Source of the DNA: Roseovarius sp. SCSIO 43702
GTDB taxonomy: Bacteria > Pseudomonadota > Alphaproteobacteria > Rhodobacterales > Rhodobacteraceae
NCBI RefSeq assembly: GCF_019599045.1
Contig: NZ_CP080623.1
Coordinates: forward strand, 2,254,501 to 2,318,500
DNA: 64,000 bases
Direction: 5' to 3'
A program made the position numbers and the translations under genes. The first letter of the stretch is position 1. Each line of letters starts with the position of its first letter. Shown piece by piece: positions 8,694-19,993 of the stretch. Below the pieces are notes generated by a model. That model did no database searches, was not told the DNA's origin, and was given only the letters and a program-made list of their open reading frames with translations.

Positions 8694-9857
8694 TCACGCC
8701 ATCGCCCCCATCAACTCACGCCCGACCAGCATCCGGCGGATCTCGCTCGTGCCTGCGCCGATCTCCATCAGCTTAGCGTCGCGGAAGATGCGTGCGACCG
8801 GCGCATCGTTCAGGAATCCCGCCCCGCCCATGGCCTGCACCGCCTGGTGCGCCTGCTTCATCGCCTCCTCGCTGGCGTAGAGACAGCACGCTGCCGCATC
8901 CTGCCGCGTCACATCGCCCCGGTCACAGGCCTTGGCGACCTCGTAGACATAGGCCCGCGCCGAATTCATCGCGGTGTACATGTCCGCGATCTTTCCCTGC
9001 ATGAGCTGGAACGACCCGATGGGCTGACCGAACTGCTTGCGCTCGGCGAGATAGGGCATGATCTCGTCGAGACAGGCGGCCATGATCCCCGTCCCGATCC
9101 CCGCCAGCACGACGCGCTCGTAATCGAGGCCGGACATCAACACGGCAACGCCGCGCCCCTCCTCGCCCAGCACGTTGTCGAACGGCACCTCCACGTCCTC
9201 GAAGATCAACTCGGCCGTGTTCGAGCCGCGCATCCCGAGCTTGTCGAAATGGGGGCTGGTGGAGAAGCCGGCCATGTCCTTCTCGATCAGGAAGGCGGTG
9301 ATGCCGCGCGCGCCGGCCTCGGGATCGGTCTTGGCATATACGACAAGCGTGTCGGCATCGGGCCCGTTGGTGATCCAGTACTTGCTGCCGTTGAGCCGGT
9401 AGTGATCGTTGCGCCGCTCGGCGCGCAGTTTCATCGAGACCACGTCACTTCCCGCACCCGCCTCAGACATGGCAAGCGCGCCGACATGTTCGCCGTTGAT
9501 GAGCTTGGGAAGGTATTTCGCCTTCTGTGCCTCGTTCCCGTTCAGCTTGATCTGGTTGACGCAGAGATTGGAATGCGCGCCGTAGCTGAGGCTTACCGAG
9601 GCGCTGGCGCGCGCGATTTCTTCCACCGCAACCACATGCGCCAGGTAGGACATGCCCGCGCCGCCGTATTCCTCGGGCACGGTGATGCCCAGAAGCCCAA
9701 GCTCGCCCATCTCGGGCCAGAGTTCGGGGGGAAAGACATTCTCGCGGTCGATCTCCGCCGCCATCGGCTTCACGCGCTCCTGCGCCCAGCGATGGACCAT
9801 CTCGCGCAGCGCGTTCACGTCCTCTCCCAGATCGAACTGCATCGCCGCGTTGAACAT
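8694..9857 (-). CDS. ivd: isovaleryl-CoA dehydrogenase
   Basis: 387 residues, acyl-CoA dehydrogenase fold. It oxidises isovaleryl-CoA to 3-methylcrotonyl-CoA with FAD and passes electrons to ETF. Visible marks are [18 protein letters not shown] and [14 protein letters not shown] (FAD and substrate loops), [10 protein letters not shown], and [22 protein letters not shown] with [14 protein letters not shown] at the C-terminus. The glutamate at 247 in [12 protein letters not shown] is at the position of the catalytic base specific to isovaleryl-CoA and long-chain dehydrogenases, which supports the substrate call. The start at 9857 follows a GGGGGGAA Shine-Dalgarno; an ATG at 9875 has none. The promoter region carries a sigma-70-like promoter and a palindromic operator. 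Confidence 0.95.
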   Translation of the reverse strand: MFNAAMQFDLGEDVNALREMVHRWAQERVKPMAAEIDRENVFPPELWPEMGELGLLGITVPEEYGGAGMSYLAHVVAVEEIARASASVSLSYGAHSNLCVNQIKLNGNEAQKAKYLPKLINGEHVGALAMSEAGAGSDVVSMKLRAERRNDHYRLNGSKYWITNGPDADTLVVYAKTDPEAGARGITAFLIEKDMAGFSTSPHFDKLGMRGSNTAELIFEDVEVPFDNVLGEEGRGVAVLMSGLDYERVVLAGIGTGIMAACLDEIMPYLAERKQFGQPIGSFQLMQGKIADMYTAMNSARAYVYEVAKACDRGDVTRQDAAACCLYASEEAMKQAHQAVQAMGGAGFLNDAPVARIFRDAKLMEIGAGTSEIRRMLVGRELMGAMA

Positions 9858-9879
9858 GGATTCCCCCCTCGGCATTTAT

Positions 9880-9893
9880 TGAACACTTGTTCA
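9880..9893. promoter_or_regulatory. 14-bp palindromic operator over the ivd transcription start
   Basis: TGAACA-CT-TGTTCA is a perfect inverted repeat with a two-base spacer, directly abutting the -10 element so that it covers the likely start of transcription. This position is typical of a repressor site, and the size suits a TetR-type dimer. Which regulator binds is not shown; no regulator gene lies in the visible part of the cluster. Confidence 0.6.
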
Positions 9894-9923
9894 TTTATAG
9901 CGGGCCAAGCCGGTTCCGGTCAA
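9894..9923 (-). promoter_or_regulatory. sigma-70-type promoter of the ivd operon
   Basis: On the minus strand TTGACC (9923-9918) and TATAAA (9899-9894) are separated by 18 bases, close to the consensus for the housekeeping sigma factor. It lies 37-66 bases upstream of the ivd start. The rest of the 303-base gap to the plus-strand gene at 10161 shows no further gene. Confidence 0.65.
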
Positions 9924-10160
9924 TCCCGCGCGTGCGCCCCGACTTGTTCTCCATCATGCCCGTGCTCGGCCGGGGCCGCAATGCGCGCGCTTCTTTTGCG
10001 GTCAGGTGTTTTCACGCACCGCACGGCTTGCGTCCTTGGCTGGCGGTGATCCGCCTGACGCGCCGCCGTCCCGCGCTTCCGCCGCTAAGAACAGCCTACC
10101 GGAACCAACCCTCTGACCGCACGTTGGGCGCAGGACGGACATATGGAAAGGAGCACCGAA

Positions 10161-10631
10161 ATGAGCGACGACCTCAAGAAGATTTTCTGGGAGCGCATGG
10201 ACGATATTCGCGCGGGCATGCTGTCGCCCGAAGGCGCCGAGCCGCGTCCCATGGCGCATACGCCGCGACCCGACGACCACGCGCTGTGGTTCATCACCGC
10301 CGACGGGACCGATGTGGCCGACGCCGCCAAGGCCGGCAAGACCGCGCGCCACATCGTCGCCTGTTCCTCGGGCAAGCTCTACGGCTGGATCGACGGCATC
10401 CTCGCCGCCGAGCAGAATCCCGAGAAGCTCGACGAAATCTGGTCGCCCATGGCCGCCGCCTGGTTCGAGGACGGAAAGGAGGACGAGGATATCTGTCTCG
10501 TCAGCTTCCGCCCGACCAAGGCCGAACTCTGGTCCACGGACGGCATGGCCAAGACGCTCTACGAGTTTTCCAAGGCGGGCCTGGGCGGAGGCAAGCCCGA
10601 TGTCGGCCAGCACGGGCACGTCACGTTCTGA
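10161..10631 (+). CDS. pyridoxamine 5'-phosphate oxidase-fold general stress-type protein
   Basis: 156 residues. The pattern DDLKKIFWERMDDIRAGML, then MAHTPRPDDHALWFITADGTDVADAA, HIVACSSGKLYGWIDGILA, PMAAAWFEDGKEDEDICLVSFRPTKAELW is that of the split-barrel flavin-binding family of general stress protein 26 type. Members bind FMN or related flavins; a catalytic role is usually untested. The start at 10161 follows AAAGGAG; the ATG at 10143 is part of the leader. It overlaps the following creA gene by one base (TGATG), indicating co-translation. Confidence 0.8.
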   Translation: MSDDLKKIFWERMDDIRAGMLSPEGAEPRPMAHTPRPDDHALWFITADGTDVADAAKAGKTARHIVACSSGKLYGWIDGILAAEQNPEKLDEIWSPMAAAWFEDGKEDEDICLVSFRPTKAELWSTDGMAKTLYEFSKAGLGGGKPDVGQHGHVTF

Positions 10632-11092
10632 TGCGGGCGGTTTACCACATCGTGGGGGCGGCGGCGTTCGCGCTGCTGCCCCTTTCGCTGTCGGCCGAGC
10701 AGGTCGGCGAGATCGGCGTGGACTGGGCCGGAAACGACATCGTCATCGAGGCCATCGAGGACCCCGAGGTTTCCGGCGTGACCTGTCACCTCGCCTATTT
10801 CAGCCGTGGCCTGCTCGACCGTCTCGCCAAGGGGAAGTGGTTCGAGGATCCCTCGAACAGCGCCATCGAATGCCAGCAGACGGGACCGATCCAAATCGGT
10901 GACATCGACCGGTCCCGAGACGGCGAAGACGTGTTTCGGACCAGCCGCTCCATCATTCTGAAGACCCTGCGGATCAAGCGCATCTTTGATGCCGAGAACC
11001 GCACGTTGATCTATGTCTCTCACGCACGCGAATTGACGGAAGGTTCGGCCAAGGTATCGATCTCGACGGTACCCCTGCCCCCCGAAGACTGA
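10631..11092 (+). CDS. creA: CreA family protein
   Basis: 153 residues with a signal peptide (MRAVYHIVGAAAFALLPLSLSA). The mature part has the CreA pattern: VGEIGVDWAGNDIVIEAIEDPEVSGVTCHLAYFSRG, then EDPSNSAIECQQTGPIQI, with two conserved cysteines. CreA proteins are conserved periplasmic or secreted proteins of unknown biochemical function. The ATG shares a base with the upstream stop codon. It is convergent with a DegT aminotransferase gene; a small GGCTGA/TCAGCC hairpin (11124-11138) lies between the two. Confidence 0.85.
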   Translation: MRAVYHIVGAAAFALLPLSLSAEQVGEIGVDWAGNDIVIEAIEDPEVSGVTCHLAYFSRGLLDRLAKGKWFEDPSNSAIECQQTGPIQIGDIDRSRDGEDVFRTSRSIILKTLRIKRIFDAENRTLIYVSHARELTEGSAKVSISTVPLPPED

Positions 11093-11154
11093 TCGCCGCG
11101 CAACCGGAACGCGCCGAACGGAGGGCTGAGGGTCAGCCGCGCCGCTCTCGCGGT

Positions 11155-12360
11155 TCAGCCGGCGACCTGTCCTGCCTGCCACGCCGCCCCGACCTCGGCC
11201 CGGATGATCCGCGCGATGAGCGCGCAGTCGTCCGGGCTGAACGTCAGAGGCAGCCGCATGTCCACGATGCCCTTCAGGATCCGGTCCGTTTCCGGCATTG
11301 TCTGCGACGGGGCATAGCGCCAACTGTCATAGCGGCTGGTGAACCCCTCGGGTCGCGCGCCGCCGAACCATTTCAACTCCACGCCGCGGGTCTTGCAGCG
11401 CGACAGCACTTCCTTCACGCCCGCCTCGCTCCAGTCGAGAAGCAGGAACTGGATCGACGAACCGACGAAGCCCTCTTCCTCGGGGCGTTCGATGATCGTG
11501 AGCCCCGGCGTGCCCCTCAGACCATCCTCGACCACGCGATACCGCTCGTTCCACCGCGCGCATTGCGCCTCGAGTTGCGCAAGCTGCGGGCGCAGGATCG
11601 CCGCGCGCAAGTGATCCATCCGGCCCGAGATGTTGGGCGTGTCGTATTTCACCCGCTCGAACACCTCTTCGGGGGGCACCGTCCCGTTGCGGGGGTAAAG
11701 CATGTAGGAGCCCGACAGGATCGTGGCCCGCGCCATGACCTCCTCGTCATCGGTGACGAGGATCCCGCCCTCGCCCGAGTTCATGTGCTTGTAGGTCTGC
11801 GTGGAGTAACACCCGATCAGCCCGTCGCGCCCCGAGGGCCGCCCCTTCCAGGTGGCCCCCATCGTATGCGCGCAATCCTCGATCACCGTAAGCCCATGCG
11901 CCCGCGCGATCTCCAGCAGCCGGTCCATGTCGGCGAGATGCCCGCGCATGTGGCTCAGCATCAGCACCCGCGCCTCGCCGGCCTTGGCCTCGAGATCGGC
12001 AAGGTCGATGGTTAGATCCGCCGTCACGCCAACGAAGACCGGGACCGCGCCCACCCCGGCGATGGCGCCGGGAACGGGGGCGAGCGTGAAGGCATTGGTC
12101 AGAACCCTGTCGCCCGGCTTCACGCCCACGGCCCGCAGCGCGGTGGCCAGCGCGTATCCCCCCGATGCAACGGCAAGGGCATAGCGCGCACCCACGAAGT
12201 CCGCGAATTCCCGCTCGAGGAGAGCCACCTCGCCCACCTCGTCGCCCACCAGGTTGTAGCGATGAAGCCGCCCGCTGCGCAGCACGCGCAGTGCGGCCTC
12301 GATCGCCGCATCCGGGATCGGCTCCTGCTGGGTGAACACGCCCTTGAACACTTCGGTCAT
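11155..12360 (-). CDS. DegT/DnrJ/EryC1/StrS-type PLP aminotransferase
   Basis: 401 residues, fold-type I PLP enzyme of the sugar aminotransferase group. The N-terminal LRSGRLHRYN, the ASGGYALATALRAVGVKPGD cofactor phosphate loop, the conserved D162 in VIEDCAHTMGA, and the Schiff-base lysine at about 191 in STQTYKHMNSGEGG are all present. Such enzymes transaminate keto-sugars on nucleotide carriers or related polyols. No sugar-nucleotide genes sit next to it here, so substrate and pathway are unknown. It stands alone, facing creA and in tandem with gph. The start at 12360 was chosen because the family N-terminus begins there; the longer frame adds only eight residues and no better ribosome site. 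Confidence 0.85.
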   Translation of the reverse strand: MTEVFKGVFTQQEPIPDAAIEAALRVLRSGRLHRYNLVGDEVGEVALLEREFADFVGARYALAVASGGYALATALRAVGVKPGDRVLTNAFTLAPVPGAIAGVGAVPVFVGVTADLTIDLADLEAKAGEARVLMLSHMRGHLADMDRLLEIARAHGLTVIEDCAHTMGATWKGRPSGRDGLIGCYSTQTYKHMNSGEGGILVTDDEEVMARATILSGSYMLYPRNGTVPPEEVFERVKYDTPNISGRMDHLRAAILRPQLAQLEAQCARWNERYRVVEDGLRGTPGLTIIERPEEEGFVGSSIQFLLLDWSEAGVKEVLSRCKTRGVELKWFGGARPEGFTSRYDSWRYAPSQTMPETDRILKGIVDMRLPLTFSPDDCALIARIIRAEVGAAWQAGQVAG

Positions 12361-12426
12361 GGCGCAAGAGTGCCGGGGCGGCACCCACTCGTCAACCGAC
12401 GCCGACCGGCCCTGCGCACGCCTGCC

Positions 12427-13095
12427 CTACCCGATGAACCGGCGCACCACGCCGGCCAGTTCATCGAAATGGCCGATCGTGGCCTCGGGTGCGAGCGCAT
12501 GAATATCCTCGCCGCCGGGACCGAAACTCACGAGGATCGAGGGCACGCCCGCCGCCCGCGCGGTCTCCCGGTCGGTGACGGTGTCACCCACGAGAACGGC
12601 CCGTGCCGGATCGCCGCCCGCCCGCCGCGCGGCCTCGCGCAGGGGTTCGGGGTCGGGTTTGCGCACGTGCAGCGTATCGGCCCCGATAAGCGCGTCGAAC
12701 GCATCGCGCACCCCCATCCGTGTCAGCAGAAGCTGGGCGAGATACTCTGGCTTGTTCGTGCAGATCGCCACCTTGTAGCCATCCGCGCGCAAGCCGGCCA
12801 CGCTCTCGAGCGCGCCGGGATAGAAGGTCGTGTGGGCATCGATCGCCGTCTCGTAATGGTCAAGAAGCGGCTTGTAATGCCGATCGAGAAGGGCGTCGTC
12901 CACCGGCTTGCCCAACCGCTCGAACCCCAGGGTCAGCATGGCCCGTCCGCCCCGGAGCGCGGTCCCCGCGTCGCGCGCGGGATCAAGCTGATCGCCTTCG
13001 CCCATCGCGCGGAAACACGCGTTGGCGGCGGCGATGAGATCGCCGCTCGTATCGGCCAGCGTGCCGTCCAGATCGAAGATGACCGCGCGTCCCAT
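12427..13095 (-). CDS. gph: phosphoglycolate phosphatase-type HAD hydrolase
   Basis: 222 residues. HAD motif I is FDLDGTLADT at the N-terminus, motif II is ICTNKPE, and motifs III/IV are the lysine in VRKPDPEPL followed by VLVGDTVTDRETARAAG. A helical cap lies between motifs I and II. This is the pattern of phosphoglycolate phosphatase, which removes phosphate from 2-phosphoglycolate formed in DNA repair or oxygenase side reactions; related phosphatases share the motifs. The ATG at 13095 follows GGGAGA and starts just before the motif; a longer open frame to 13221 lacks support. It is divergent from glmU. Confidence 0.87.
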   Translation of the reverse strand: MGRAVIFDLDGTLADTSGDLIAAANACFRAMGEGDQLDPARDAGTALRGGRAMLTLGFERLGKPVDDALLDRHYKPLLDHYETAIDAHTTFYPGALESVAGLRADGYKVAICTNKPEYLAQLLLTRMGVRDAFDALIGADTLHVRKPDPEPLREAARRAGGDPARAVLVGDTVTDRETARAAGVPSILVSFGPGGEDIHALAPEATIGHFDELAGVVRRFIG

Positions 13096-13233
13096 TGAAT
13101 GTCTCCCACCGCTCGCAGGCAGCTTCCCGCCCGATCTGTCACATACCGCAATCTCATGTGATGCGTAACCGCCTTGCGTCCACCCCGCCAGCAGATAAAA
13201 GGACGCGACTTCGGCGACCACGGGACTTTTTTC

Positions 13234-14588
13234 ATGAGCTTAGCTTTGATCGTTCTGGCCGCGGGCAAGGGCACGCGGATGCAATCCGACCTGCCGAAGG
13301 TGCTTCACCAGATCGCCGGAGCGCCCATGCTGCATCACGCGTTGCGCACCGGCGGCACGCTTTCGCCCGACCGCACGGTCGTCGTCGCGGGTCACGAGGC
13401 CGAGGCGGTGAGCCACGCGGCGCGGGCCTTCGACGACACCGCGCAGGTGGTGCTCCAGCCCGAGCAGCTCGGCACCGCCCATGCCGTGGCCCAGGCGGCG
13501 CCCGCGCTCGACGGGCACGAGGGCGATGCCCTGGTGCTCTATGGTGACACGCCGTTCATCAGCCCCGAGACACTTGCGCGGATGGCCGAGGCCCGGCAGA
13601 GCCACGACATCGTGATCCTCGGCTTCGAAGCCACCGATCCGGGTCGCTACGGGCGGCTGGTGATGAATTGTGACACGCTCGAAAAGATCGTCGAATTCAA
13701 GGATGCCGGCGTGCGCGAGCGCGCGATCACCTTCTGCAATTCCGGCGTGGTCATGGCTGCCACCGAAACGCTCATGTCGCTCGTGGATGCGGTGGGCAAC
13801 GACAACGCATCGGGCGAATACTACCTCACCGACATCGTCGAGGTGGCCCGCGCGCGCGGCCTGTCGGCCACCGCCATCGCCTGCGACGAGGCCGAGACGC
13901 TTGGCGTCAATTCCCGCGCCGACCTCGCCGTCGCCGAGGAGGTGTTCCAGTCCGCGATGCGCCGCGCCGCGATGGAGACCGGCGTGACGCTCACCGCCCC
14001 CGGCACCGTCTTCTTCGCCTTCGACACGGTCATCGGCCGCGACACCATCGTCGAGCCGCATGTCGTGTTCGGCCCCGGCGTCAGCGTCGAGACGGGCGCG
14101 CATATCCGCGCGTTCTCGCATCTCGAAGGCTGTCACGTCTCGCGCGGTGCGGTCGTGGGGCCCTATGCGCGCCTGCGCCCCGGCACCGAGCTGGCCGAGG
14201 ACGTGCGGATCGGCAACTTCGTCGAGATCAAGAACGCGACGCTGGACGAGGGTGCCAAGGTCAATCACCTGAGCTATATCGGTGACGCCTCGGTCGGGGC
14301 CGCCGCCAATATCGGCGCGGGCACCGTCACCTGCAATTACGACGGCGTGATGAAGCACCGCACCGAGATCGGCCCGCGCGCCTTCATCGGGTCGGACACG
14401 ATGCTGGTGGCGCCGGTCCGCGTGGGCGCGGGCGCCATGACCGCCTCGGGTTCGGTCATCACCCGCGACGTCGCCGAGGACGCCCTCGCCATCGGCCGTG
14501 CCCGGCAGGTCGAGAAACCGGGGCTCGCGCGAAAGATGTTCGAGATCCTGAAGATGAAGAAACGCAAACGCGATGGAGGTGAGGCATA

Positions 14589-14589
<1 letters not shown>
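13234..14589 (+). CDS. glmU: bifunctional N-acetylglucosamine-1-phosphate uridyltransferase/glucosamine-1-phosphate acetyltransferase
   Basis: 451 residues, full family length. The N-terminal pyrophosphorylase domain has LALIVLAAGKGTRMQSDLPKVLH and later GDTPFI. The C-terminal left-handed beta-helix acetyltransferase shows the hexapeptide repeats from about residue 250, including IGNFVEIKNATLDEGAKVNHLSYIGDASVG and NIGAGTVTCNYDG. It acetylates glucosamine-1-P and then makes UDP-GlcNAc for peptidoglycan and LPS. The stop codon overlaps the glmS start by one base, so the two steps of the pathway are co-translated. The ATG at 13234 matches the family N-terminus. Confidence 0.97.
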
Positions 14590-16405
<1,816 letters not shown>

Positions 16406-16409
<4 letters not shown>

Positions 16410-17092
16410 CGCCCGATTCGGTCCTTGCGCGGCTCGAGACCCTGGCCGAGCCGGGCCGCGCCGAGGGCATGGCCGACTATCACAAGGTGCCGCGGCGTTA
16501 TGTCGGCGTTCCTAATCCGGCCCTGAACGACCTTGCGCAGCAGTTGCGGCAGTCCCTGTCGGTGGCCGAGCGCACGGCGCTTGCCGATGCACTCTGGCAG
16601 ACGGATATCTTCGAGGGTCGGATCCTCGCGGCGAAGCTGCTCACGCAGGCGCGGATCGCGCCCGACGCCGGGGTCTGGCGGCTCATCACGTCGTGGCTTC
16701 CCGACCTCGACAGCTGGGCCATTGCGGACGCGGCCATGACGGCGGGCCAGAAACGCCTCGTTGCCGATCCCAGCCGCATCGACGAGATCGAGGGCTGGAC
16801 CTCGAGCCAATCGCATTGGATCCGCCGCGCCGCCATGGTCGTCACCCTGCCCTATACCAAGCAGAACCATCCCAAGCCCGAGGAGCGCGCCATTCGCGAG
16901 CGGGTGCTGGGCTGGGCCGCCGGTTATGTCCATGACGATCAGTGGTTCATCCAGAAATCCGTCGCCTGGTGGTTGCGCGATCTGTCGAAACACGATCCCG
17001 CGCGGGTCGAGGCGTTCCTGGCCGAACACGCGCCCGCGATGAAGCCTTTCGCCCGGAAAGAGGCGCAGAAACACATGCCGCCGAGGGCATGA
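16406..17092 (+). CDS. DNA alkylation repair protein, AlkD-like
   Basis: 228 residues made of HEAT-like helical repeats. The pattern KVPRRYVGVPNPALNDLAQQLRQ, ALWQTDIFEGRILAAKLL, DSWAIADAAM, then SSQSHWIRRAAMVVTLPYTK and WFIQKSVAWWLRDLSKHDP is that of the AlkD family, which excises cationic alkylated purines without base flipping. The tryptophans and aspartate that line the AlkD groove appear conserved in position (D in LDSWAIAD, W in HWIRRA). It overlaps the glmS stop by four bases. There is no metabolic link to glmS, so this is co-transcription by position. Confidence 0.85.
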
Positions 17093-17117
17093 TCCGCGCC
17101 TTTCTCCGCGAACGCCC

Positions 17118-17603
17118 TCACTCGGAATAGACTATCACCTCGGGCAGATCCGTCAGTTCCGCGCCGATCAGGCGCATCGCCGACAGCGAGATGCGGCTTC
17201 CGGCCGTGTCCGGCCCGTCAAGCGGGATGAGGTCGACCTGGGCCGATTGCCCCGTCGCCGGGTTTTCGACCCGGCCCTTGCCCGGCGCATCGGCCAGCGG
17301 CGTCTTGATCCAGAACCCCGGCTCGGCCACGTCTCCAAGCGACACGATCGTGCGCCCCAGTTGCGCTCCGCCAGATGCCGATGCCGCCTCCGCGCGTTCC
17401 GCCGCGCTCGTGGTATCGAGGGCCTCGGCGGTGTTCCCAGTCGCCCCGATGGCCGCGGGCGCAGCGCCTGCCCCTGCGGCTTCGGTAGCCGGGGCCGACG
17501 CGGGCTCGGGTGCGGGTTCGGCCTGGCCGCCGGGCATCGGCAATCCCAACTGGGCGCATCCACCCAGCATGACGAAGGAAGATAACAAGACGATCTGTCG
17601 CAT
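17118..17603 (-). CDS. putative lipoprotein of unknown function
   Basis: 161 residues. A lipoprotein signal peptide [16 protein letters not shown] ends in the lipobox LGGC, followed by a long Ala/Pro/Glu/Gly-rich linker of low complexity to about residue 75. A compact C-terminal part follows with [37 protein letters not shown] and [25 protein letters not shown] do not recognise a named family; the C-terminal GFWIKTPL...G motif suggests a small conserved domain. The start at 17603 places the signal sequence correctly; the upstream codons to 17639 are not needed. It is divergent from moaA and convergent with the AlkD-like gene. Confidence 0.7.
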   Translation of the reverse strand: MRQIVLLSSFVMLGGCAQLGLPMPGGQAEPAPEPASAPATEAAGAGAAPAAIGATGNTAEALDTTSAAERAEAASASGGAQLGRTIVSLGDVAEPGFWIKTPLADAPGKGRVENPATGQSAQVDLIPLDGPDTAGSRISLSAMRLIGAELTDLPEVIVYSE

Positions 17604-17690
17604 GAAATACAGCCTAGAACCTGCCCGGTCACGCCGCAACGCCCAAGATCGCCCTTGTGCCTCATTCCGCGCAGGCTTACCTTCCGCCCC

Positions 17691-18698
17691 ATGACGGCAC
17701 CACTCATAGACCCCTTTCAGCGCGCGATTTCCTACCTGCGCGTGTCGGTTACCGACCGATGCGATTTCCGTTGTGTCTATTGCATGTCCGAAAACATGAC
17801 GTTCCTTCCCAAGAAGGAACTCCTGACGCTCGAGGAACTGGATCGCCTCTGCTCAAGCTTCATCCGCCTCGGTGTCGAGAAGCTTCGCATCACCGGGGGC
17901 GAGCCGCTGGTGCGGCGTGACATCATGACCTTCTTCAACGCGATGGGCCGTCACCTCGAAAGCGGCGCGTTGCGCGAACTCACGCTCACCACCAACGGCA
18001 GCCAGCTCGCGCGCTTCGCAGATGACCTCTACGCGGCGGGGGTACGGCGCGTGAACATCTCGCTCGATACGCTGGACGAGCAGAAATTCGCGGACATCAC
18101 CCGTTGGGGACGCCTTCCGCAGGTTCTGAAAGGCATCGACGCAGCACAGGCTGCAGGGCTCAGGGTCAAGATCAACACCGTGGCCCTCAAGGGCTTCAAC
18201 GAGGATGAGCTTTTCACGCTCACCCGCTGGTGCGCCGAACGCGAGATGGACCTCACCTTCATCGAGGTCATGCCCATGGGCGACATCGGCAACGAGGACC
18301 GGCTCGACCAGTATTGGAAGCTCTCGGATCTCCGCGCCCGGCTCGGCACCGAATACACGCTCACCGACCTGCCCCTGCGCACGGGTGGCCCCGCGCGCTA
18401 TGTCCGGCTCGAGGAAACCGGCCAGACGATCGGCTTCATCACGCCGCTCACGCATAATTTCTGCGAAAGTTGCAACCGCGTGCGTCTCACCTGCACCGGC
18501 GAGCTTTTCATGTGCCTGGGACAGGAGGACATGGCCGACCTGCGCCCTGCCCTGCGCAACAATCCCGGCACCGACGCGCCCCTTGAGGAGGCCATTCGCG
18601 CGGCCATCGCGCTGAAGCCCAAGGGTCACGATTTCGACTACTCCCGCCAAGATGTCGCGGGCCGCATGTCGCGTCACATGAGCCACACGGGCGGCTGA
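17691..18698 (+). CDS. moaA: GTP 3',8-cyclase, molybdenum cofactor biosynthesis
   Basis: 335 residues. The radical-SAM cluster motif is CDFRCVYC with cysteines 24, 28 and 31. SAM-binding [11 protein letters not shown] follows, and the second, GTP-binding cluster is in the C-terminal [18 protein letters not shown]. The protein ends in Gly-Gly, as required for MoaA activity. It rearranges GTP into the cyclic precursor of pterin for molybdopterin. The ATG at 17691 matches the family start ([23 protein letters not shown]) although no clear ribosome site precedes it. Its stop shares a base with the start of waaA (TGATG). Confidence 0.97.
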   Translation: MTAPLIDPFQRAISYLRVSVTDRCDFRCVYCMSENMTFLPKKELLTLEELDRLCSSFIRLGVEKLRITGGEPLVRRDIMTFFNAMGRHLESGALRELTLTTNGSQLARFADDLYAAGVRRVNISLDTLDEQKFADITRWGRLPQVLKGIDAAQAAGLRVKINTVALKGFNEDELFTLTRWCAEREMDLTFIEVMPMGDIGNEDRLDQYWKLSDLRARLGTEYTLTDLPLRTGGPARYVRLEETGQTIGFITPLTHNFCESCNRVRLTCTGELFMCLGQEDMADLRPALRNNPGTDAPLEEAIRAAIALKPKGHDFDYSRQDVAGRMSRHMSHTGG

Positions 18699-19993
18699 TG
18701 TCAGGCGGCGGGCGGCGGCCTTTGGCCCTCTGGCTCTATTCCGGGCTTGCCCCGTTCATTGCCCGCGCCGCCTGGGGCGGCGTCCGCCGCAAGCTCACGG
18801 CGGGCGGCACCGATCCCGCCCGGTTCCGCGAACGTCTAGGCCACGCGACCGCGCCCCGCCCCGAAGGGCGGCTTCTCTGGTTTCATGCGGCAAGCGTCGG
18901 TGAAAGCCTTTCGATCCTGCGCCTTATCGAGCACATGGGCGCGCGCGACCCCGATCTGTCCTTTCTTATCACCTCCGGCACCGCCACCTCCGGCGCGGTG
19001 CTGTCGAAACGGCTTCCGCCGCGCACGATCCACCAGTTCGCCCCTCTCGACACCCGCGCGGCGTTGCGCCGGTTCCTCGCGCATTGGCACCCCGATGCGG
19101 GGCTCTTCGTCGAATCCGAGCTCTGGCCCCACATGATCGAGGAGGCGGACGCCGCAGGCGTGCCCCTCGGTCTCGTCAACGCGCGCATCTCGGACGCATC
19201 GGCGCGGGGCTGGCGGCGCTTCGCCGGAAGCGCGCGCCATATCCTCGGGCATTTCCGCCTGATACACTGCCAGGACATCCGCACCGAGCAGCATCTGCGC
19301 ACCCTCGGCCTCGATCACGCCCGCGCCGGCGGCAACCTCAAGGCCGCCTCCGGCCCCGCGCCCTTCGACGCGGCCGAACTCGACGCCTTGCACGCGCGGC
19401 TCGGCGCCCGCCCGGTCTGGGTGGCAAGCTCCACGCATCCCGGCGAGGAGGAGATCGTGCTCGCCGCGCATCGTCAGCTTCTGGTGGCGCATCCCGACCT
19501 TTTGCTCATCCTCGTGCCGCGCCATCCCGACCGCGCCGGGGCGATCATGGCGGCGGGCACCGACATGATACCGACATGGCACCGACGCAGCACCGACGGC
19601 GCTTTCGAGCCCTCGTCGCAGGTCTACATCGCCGACACGATGGGCGAGACCGGGCTCTGGTATGCGCTCGCTCCCATCGTGTTCCTCGGAGGCTCGCTCA
19701 CTCCCGTCGGCGGCCACAATCCCTACGAACCCGCCCACGCGGGCGCGGTCGTCCTGCACGGCCCGCTTTACGCCAATTTCGCACAGGCCTATGCCGAGAT
19801 CGACGCCCATGGCGGCGGGGTGGAGGTGCGCGACGCCCCGGAGATGGCCGATCAGATCCGTCACTTTCTGACCGACCGGCAAGCGCTTGATAATGCTCGT
19901 GAGAAGTCGCGCGACTTCGCACGCGCGCAGACCGAGATCCTCGACGACATGGCCACGCGGATCACCGCCGCGCTGCTCGAAGCGCCCTCCTGA
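18698..19993 (+). CDS. waaA: 3-deoxy-D-manno-octulosonic acid transferase
   Basis: 431 residues, GT30 family. The N-terminal membrane-associated stretch is followed by LLWFHAASVGESLSILRLI (catalytic glutamate region), HQFAPLD, FVESELWPHMIEEADAAGVPLGLVNARISDASARGW, and in the C-terminal half VASSTHPGEEEIVLAAH and FLGGSLTPVGGHNPYEPAHAGAVVLHGP. It transfers Kdo from CMP-Kdo to lipid A precursors at the inner face of the inner membrane. Start and stop each share one base with the neighbours, so moaA, waaA and the next glycosyltransferase are translated as a chain. Confidence 0.95.
   Translation: MSGGGRRPLALWLYSGLAPFIARAAWGGVRRKLTAGGTDPARFRERLGHATAPRPEGRLLWFHAASVGESLSILRLIEHMGARDPDLSFLITSGTATSGAVLSKRLPPRTIHQFAPLDTRAALRRFLAHWHPDAGLFVESELWPHMIEEADAAGVPLGLVNARISDASARGWRRFAGSARHILGHFRLIHCQDIRTEQHLRTLGLDHARAGGNLKAASGPAPFDAAELDALHARLGARPVWVASSTHPGEEEIVLAAHRQLLVAHPDLLLILVPRHPDRAGAIMAAGTDMIPTWHRRSTDGAFEPSSQVYIADTMGETGLWYALAPIVFLGGSLTPVGGHNPYEPAHAGAVVLHGPLYANFAQAYAEIDAHGGGVEVRDAPEMADQIRHFLTDRQALDNAREKSRDFARAQTEILDDMATRITAALLEAPS

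Noticed and set aside
11124..11138. GGCTGA/TCAGCC hairpin between creA and the DegT gene as a terminator
   Set aside because: Only six pairs and no T-run on either strand; too weak to list as a feature.
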